From Heligmosomoides polygyrus polygyrus (Eukaryota; Nematoda; Chromadorea; Rhabditida; Heligmosomidae), in the NCBI GenBank assembly GCA_947396885.1, contig OX377206.1, positions 52,063,631 through 52,127,630 on the forward strand: a DNA stretch of 64,000 nt. Reading direction: 5' to 3'. Shown here one piece after another: positions 62,050 through 64,000 of the stretch (position 1 is its first letter; every line of letters starts with the position of its first letter). A program made the translations under genes and the position numbers. Below the pieces are notes generated by a model. That model ran no database searches, had not been told where the DNA came from, and saw only the letters and a program-made list of their open reading frames with translations.

Positions 62050-62332
62050 CCGAGTTATTCGATTGCTCCATTTTCGAAGACGGCGAAAAGTCGAGTTATT
62101 CGATTGTTCGATTTTCGAAGACGGCGAAAAGTCGAGTTATTCGATTGCTCGATTTTCGAAGGTGGCGAAAAATCGAGTTATTCGATTGCTCGATTTTCGA
62201 AGACGGCGAAAAATCGAGTTATTCGATTGCTCGATTTTCGAAGACGGCGAAAAATCGAGTTATTCGATTGTTCGATTTTCGAAGACGGCGAAAAGTCGAG
62301 TTATTCGATTGTTCGATTTTCGAAGACACTTC
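62050..62332 (+). repeat. 41-bp tandem repeats, core (about 6.8 units)
   Basis: GAGTTATTCGATTGCTCGAT then TTTCGAAGACGGCGAAAA. Since 41 is not a multiple of 3, and no unit contains a stop in any frame, all three forward frames stay open and cycle. Confidence 0.85.
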
Positions 62333-62334
62333 GT

Positions 62335-62790
62335 CTGAATCTGGAAGGCCTTTCGCGACATTGGTGACGCCTCTTCTGGACCCAAGCACCTGATAAACGA
62401 CCTCGGTGACATGTCTTCTCCAGCCGGACATGCTCTGCGCGACATTGATGACGCCTCTTCTAAATCCAAGCACCTAATAAACGGCGTCGGTGACTTGTCT
62501 CCTCAAGCCGGACGTGCTTTGCGCGACATCGGTGACACGACGTCTGAATCCGGAACCCCTGGCGCGACATCGTTGCCACGTCATGTGAATGCGGAACCCT
62601 GGAGCGACGTCGTTGACACCTCTTCTCAACTCGGACGTCCTTTCTGCGACATTGGTGACATGTCTTCTGAACCCAAAACGCCTGGTAAACGACGTCGGTG
62701 ACACCCTTTCTGAACTCGGACGCCCTTTGCGTCTTTGCGTGACATCGGCGACACGTCTTCTGACCCCTATCAACACGCCGTAGGTGACAG
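62335..62790 (-). repeat. 42-bp tandem repeats, right arm, inverted
   Basis: Reverse complement of the left-arm type (GCGACATTGGTGACGCCTCTTC and so on). Confidence 0.75.
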
Positions 62791-62934
62791 CTCGCCTGAA
62801 CCCGGATGGCCACTACTCCACGTTTACGAAAGGCCAGATAAACAGACGGACGGACAGAAGAAAGGACAGACGGAAGGACGGACGGAAGAACAGACACAAC
62901 CGCTTACTCTTTTATATATATTTTTCTGATAATT

Positions 62935-63265
62935 TGTTCGAAAATACTTTGTCGAAAGCCTCCACGATTTTGAAATTAATTGTTATACATCCACATCAAT
63001 TTTTTGCTTAAGAGCTTTTGTCCAGCTGTTAAGCGTAGACAACATCAGTGTTTCAGTGGGTTTACCTGCTAGAAACCCATGTTGATCAATAGGAATTAGA
63101 ATCGAGATAATATACTAGGACTGCCTTGAGTTTTTTTTTTGAAAACCCTAGCAAAAACTGATATGATGTTAATTGGACAATAGGTGGGAAGATTTTTTTG
63201 GGATATGTTTAACAAACGCACATCTCAAACGGGATGGTACCTGTCATATAACTGGCATTAAATAT
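62935..63265 (-). pseudogene. CR1-like LINE reverse transcriptase relic
   Basis: On the minus strand, in shifted frames: PTYCPINIISVFARVFKK (compare NYRPISLTSV), VLVYYLDSN, QHGFLAGKPTETLMLSTLNS with WTKAL, and FKIVEAFDKVF (motif A region, AFDKV retained). The pattern QHGF-x-x-G-x-(S/P)T-E-T with W(T/S)-x-(A/S)L before motif A is typical of CR1/jockey-group elements and different from RTE. Heavily decayed. Confidence 0.55.
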
Positions 63266-63422
63266 TAGGTTGTAAGGAAGGTATCCGCCACTTGTGCAAT
63301 TTTTTCAAATCTGTTTCTCTCGTTCCATACATAAAAAGCTAACGAGTATATGCATCATTATCATATTGTTATATATTGTTATCTAGAACATGCAATACCG
63401 CCCACGTCGCGCGGTCAAAAAC

Positions 63423-63456
63423 ACGGTTTGCGACGGAAAAATCCGTCGCAAACCGT
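63423..63456. repeat. Perfect 15-bp hairpin with AAAA loop
   Basis: ACGGTTTGCGACGGA pairs exactly with TCCGTCGCAAACCGT. Core shared with the palindrome at 53732-53763. Confidence 0.8.
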
Positions 63457-63708
63457 CGCATGCTCGTAACTCCTTTAATTTTAAGTTACTTGAGGAGCTG
63501 TTGGGAACGTTCGATTTGCCTCCTCGAGATCTACAGGAACATTTATAAACCTTTACCATTTCCGCCGTGGGTGGCCTAAAAAATGACTGGAGCAGGCTCC
63601 TGCGATTAGAGCAACTTATTTCCCAGGACGTGTATGTGACGTGGTGTGTTTTCGAAGTATCTCAAGCATCTTGTCAGTGCTCTGTCATGCCTGAGATGCT
63701 CCGAGAGC

Positions 63709-63955
63709 GCGCCGTGCACAATGCATATAGGATCGAACCTATCAATCGAATGTGCGGAAGCAAGTCCACTGGGTTTCCATCTTCCTTAATGGAAAATGTA
63801 AAGCCTTCAAGACTATCTTGCACCGTTTGGAGAATTTTATATGAAATTCCCGGCCGCCCTACTTAGGATTTGCTCCAGGCAGTCCGACGAGCCTTAGGAG
63901 TGCGCCGTGCACAATGCATATAGGATCGAACCTATCAATCGAGTGAGCGGAAGCG
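63709..63955. repeat. 55-bp direct repeat, 192-bp offset
   Basis: GCGCCGTGCACAATGCATAT and the following 30 bp at 63709 recur at 63901 with few changes. Confidence 0.75.
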
Positions 63956-64000
63956 GTTCAAATGTCGTGCTAAAGCTTACTCTATTTAGGTGCTTTAGTG

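Larger units (their letters stand above)
61490..62930. repeat. Palindromic array: inverted arms of 42-bp repeats around a 41-bp repeat core
   Basis: The ends TATATATAAAATTGTCTGTCC and CTTTTATATATA with GTCC/GGAC runs are inverse (61490-61565 against 62840-62925). Next come TTTCGTAAACGTCGAG and its inverse. Then 42-bp units on the left (about 61620-62045) and inverted on the right (62335-62790), and a core of 41-bp units. The whole is about 1.44 kb with one axis near 62200. Confidence 0.75.
63266..64000. other. No gene recognised
   Basis: Contains a hairpin (63423-63456) and a direct repeat (63709/63901). A minus-strand open stretch around 63780 (SIKEDGNPVDLLPHIRLIGS) is noted without assignment. 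Confidence 0.4.

Noticed and set aside
61870..62367. 165-codon open frame with peptide repeats
   Set aside because: It is the readthrough of 42-bp and 41-bp DNA repeats; other frames and the opposite strand are open equally.
61620..62790. CRISPR-like regular array
   Set aside because: Repeats are contiguous without unique spacers, and the sequence is clearly eukaryotic.
63560..63870. Next RhoGEF exon downstream of E5
   Set aside because: No + strand block with family-like sequence and splice sites could be found; the open stretch is on the wrong strand and sits next to a direct repeat.

Overview
The window looks like chromosomal DNA of a nematode, most likely a strongylid (clade V) parasite such as a hookworm relative. 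This rests on three things. The spliced host exons have nematode-style acceptors (short pyrimidine run, then CAG, AAG or TAG). The only confident host gene is a PDZ-RhoGEF/RHGF-1 type Rho exchange factor. The remainder is dominated by RTE-type LINEs, long-inverted-repeat DNA elements that insert at TA or TNA, PIF/Harbinger-like MITEs that insert at TWA, and a Bel/Pao remnant. There are no bacterial operons, rRNA genes or CRISPR arrays. Species assignment is inference.

Layout. 1-18.2 kb: repeats only. These are an inverted-repeat element with tRNA-like arms (1.2-2.5 kb), a truncated mariner joined to LINE tails (3.6-6.1 kb), a Tc5-like element (6.1-7.7 kb), a GC-rich foldback (8.1-10.2 kb), an RTE-B LINE with a 19-bp target duplication and an assembly gap (11.2-12.6 kb), SINE-like repeats, a truncated RTE-A LINE (15.7-16.9 kb) and half of a TA-flanked element (16.9-18.0 kb). 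18.26-19.63 kb: four consecutive phase-0 exons (E1-E4) of the RhoGEF on the + strand. 19.63-47.19 kb: one intron of about 27.6 kb packed with nested foldbacks, MITEs, Tc5-like copies, minisatellites, a Bel/Pao remnant and a complete 3,430-bp RTE-A LINE. 47.186-47.341 kb: exon E5, which continues the RGS-like domain in frame. 47.46-57.72 kb: a second 3,431-bp RTE-A, inserted 120 bp past the E5 donor and itself split by a 6,825-bp TA-flanked element with roughly 650-bp terminal inverted repeats and further inverted repeats inside. 58.3-61.3 kb: a near full-length but broken RTE-B LINE. 61.5-62.9 kb: a palindromic array of 42-bp and 41-bp tandem repeats. 62.9-64.0 kb: a CR1-like reverse transcriptase relic and unclassified sequence.

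How it fits together. From about 18.3 kb on, the repeats are intronic cargo of one host gene. Target duplications, empty sites in paralogous copies and interruption of one repeat by another give a relative order of insertion at many points. Examples: RTE-A copy 1 lies inside the Bel/Pao integrase-like gene; the TA element R3 lies inside a Tc5-like element; MITE B lies inside MITE A, which lies inside a foldback; the 6.8-kb element lies inside RTE-A copy 2. No element shows an intact transposase or reverse transcriptase reading frame from end to end; RTE-A copy 1 comes closest, with one frameshift.

Labels used below: RTE-A, RTE-B and RTE-C are LINE families. R1-R12 are repeat families named only for this window.
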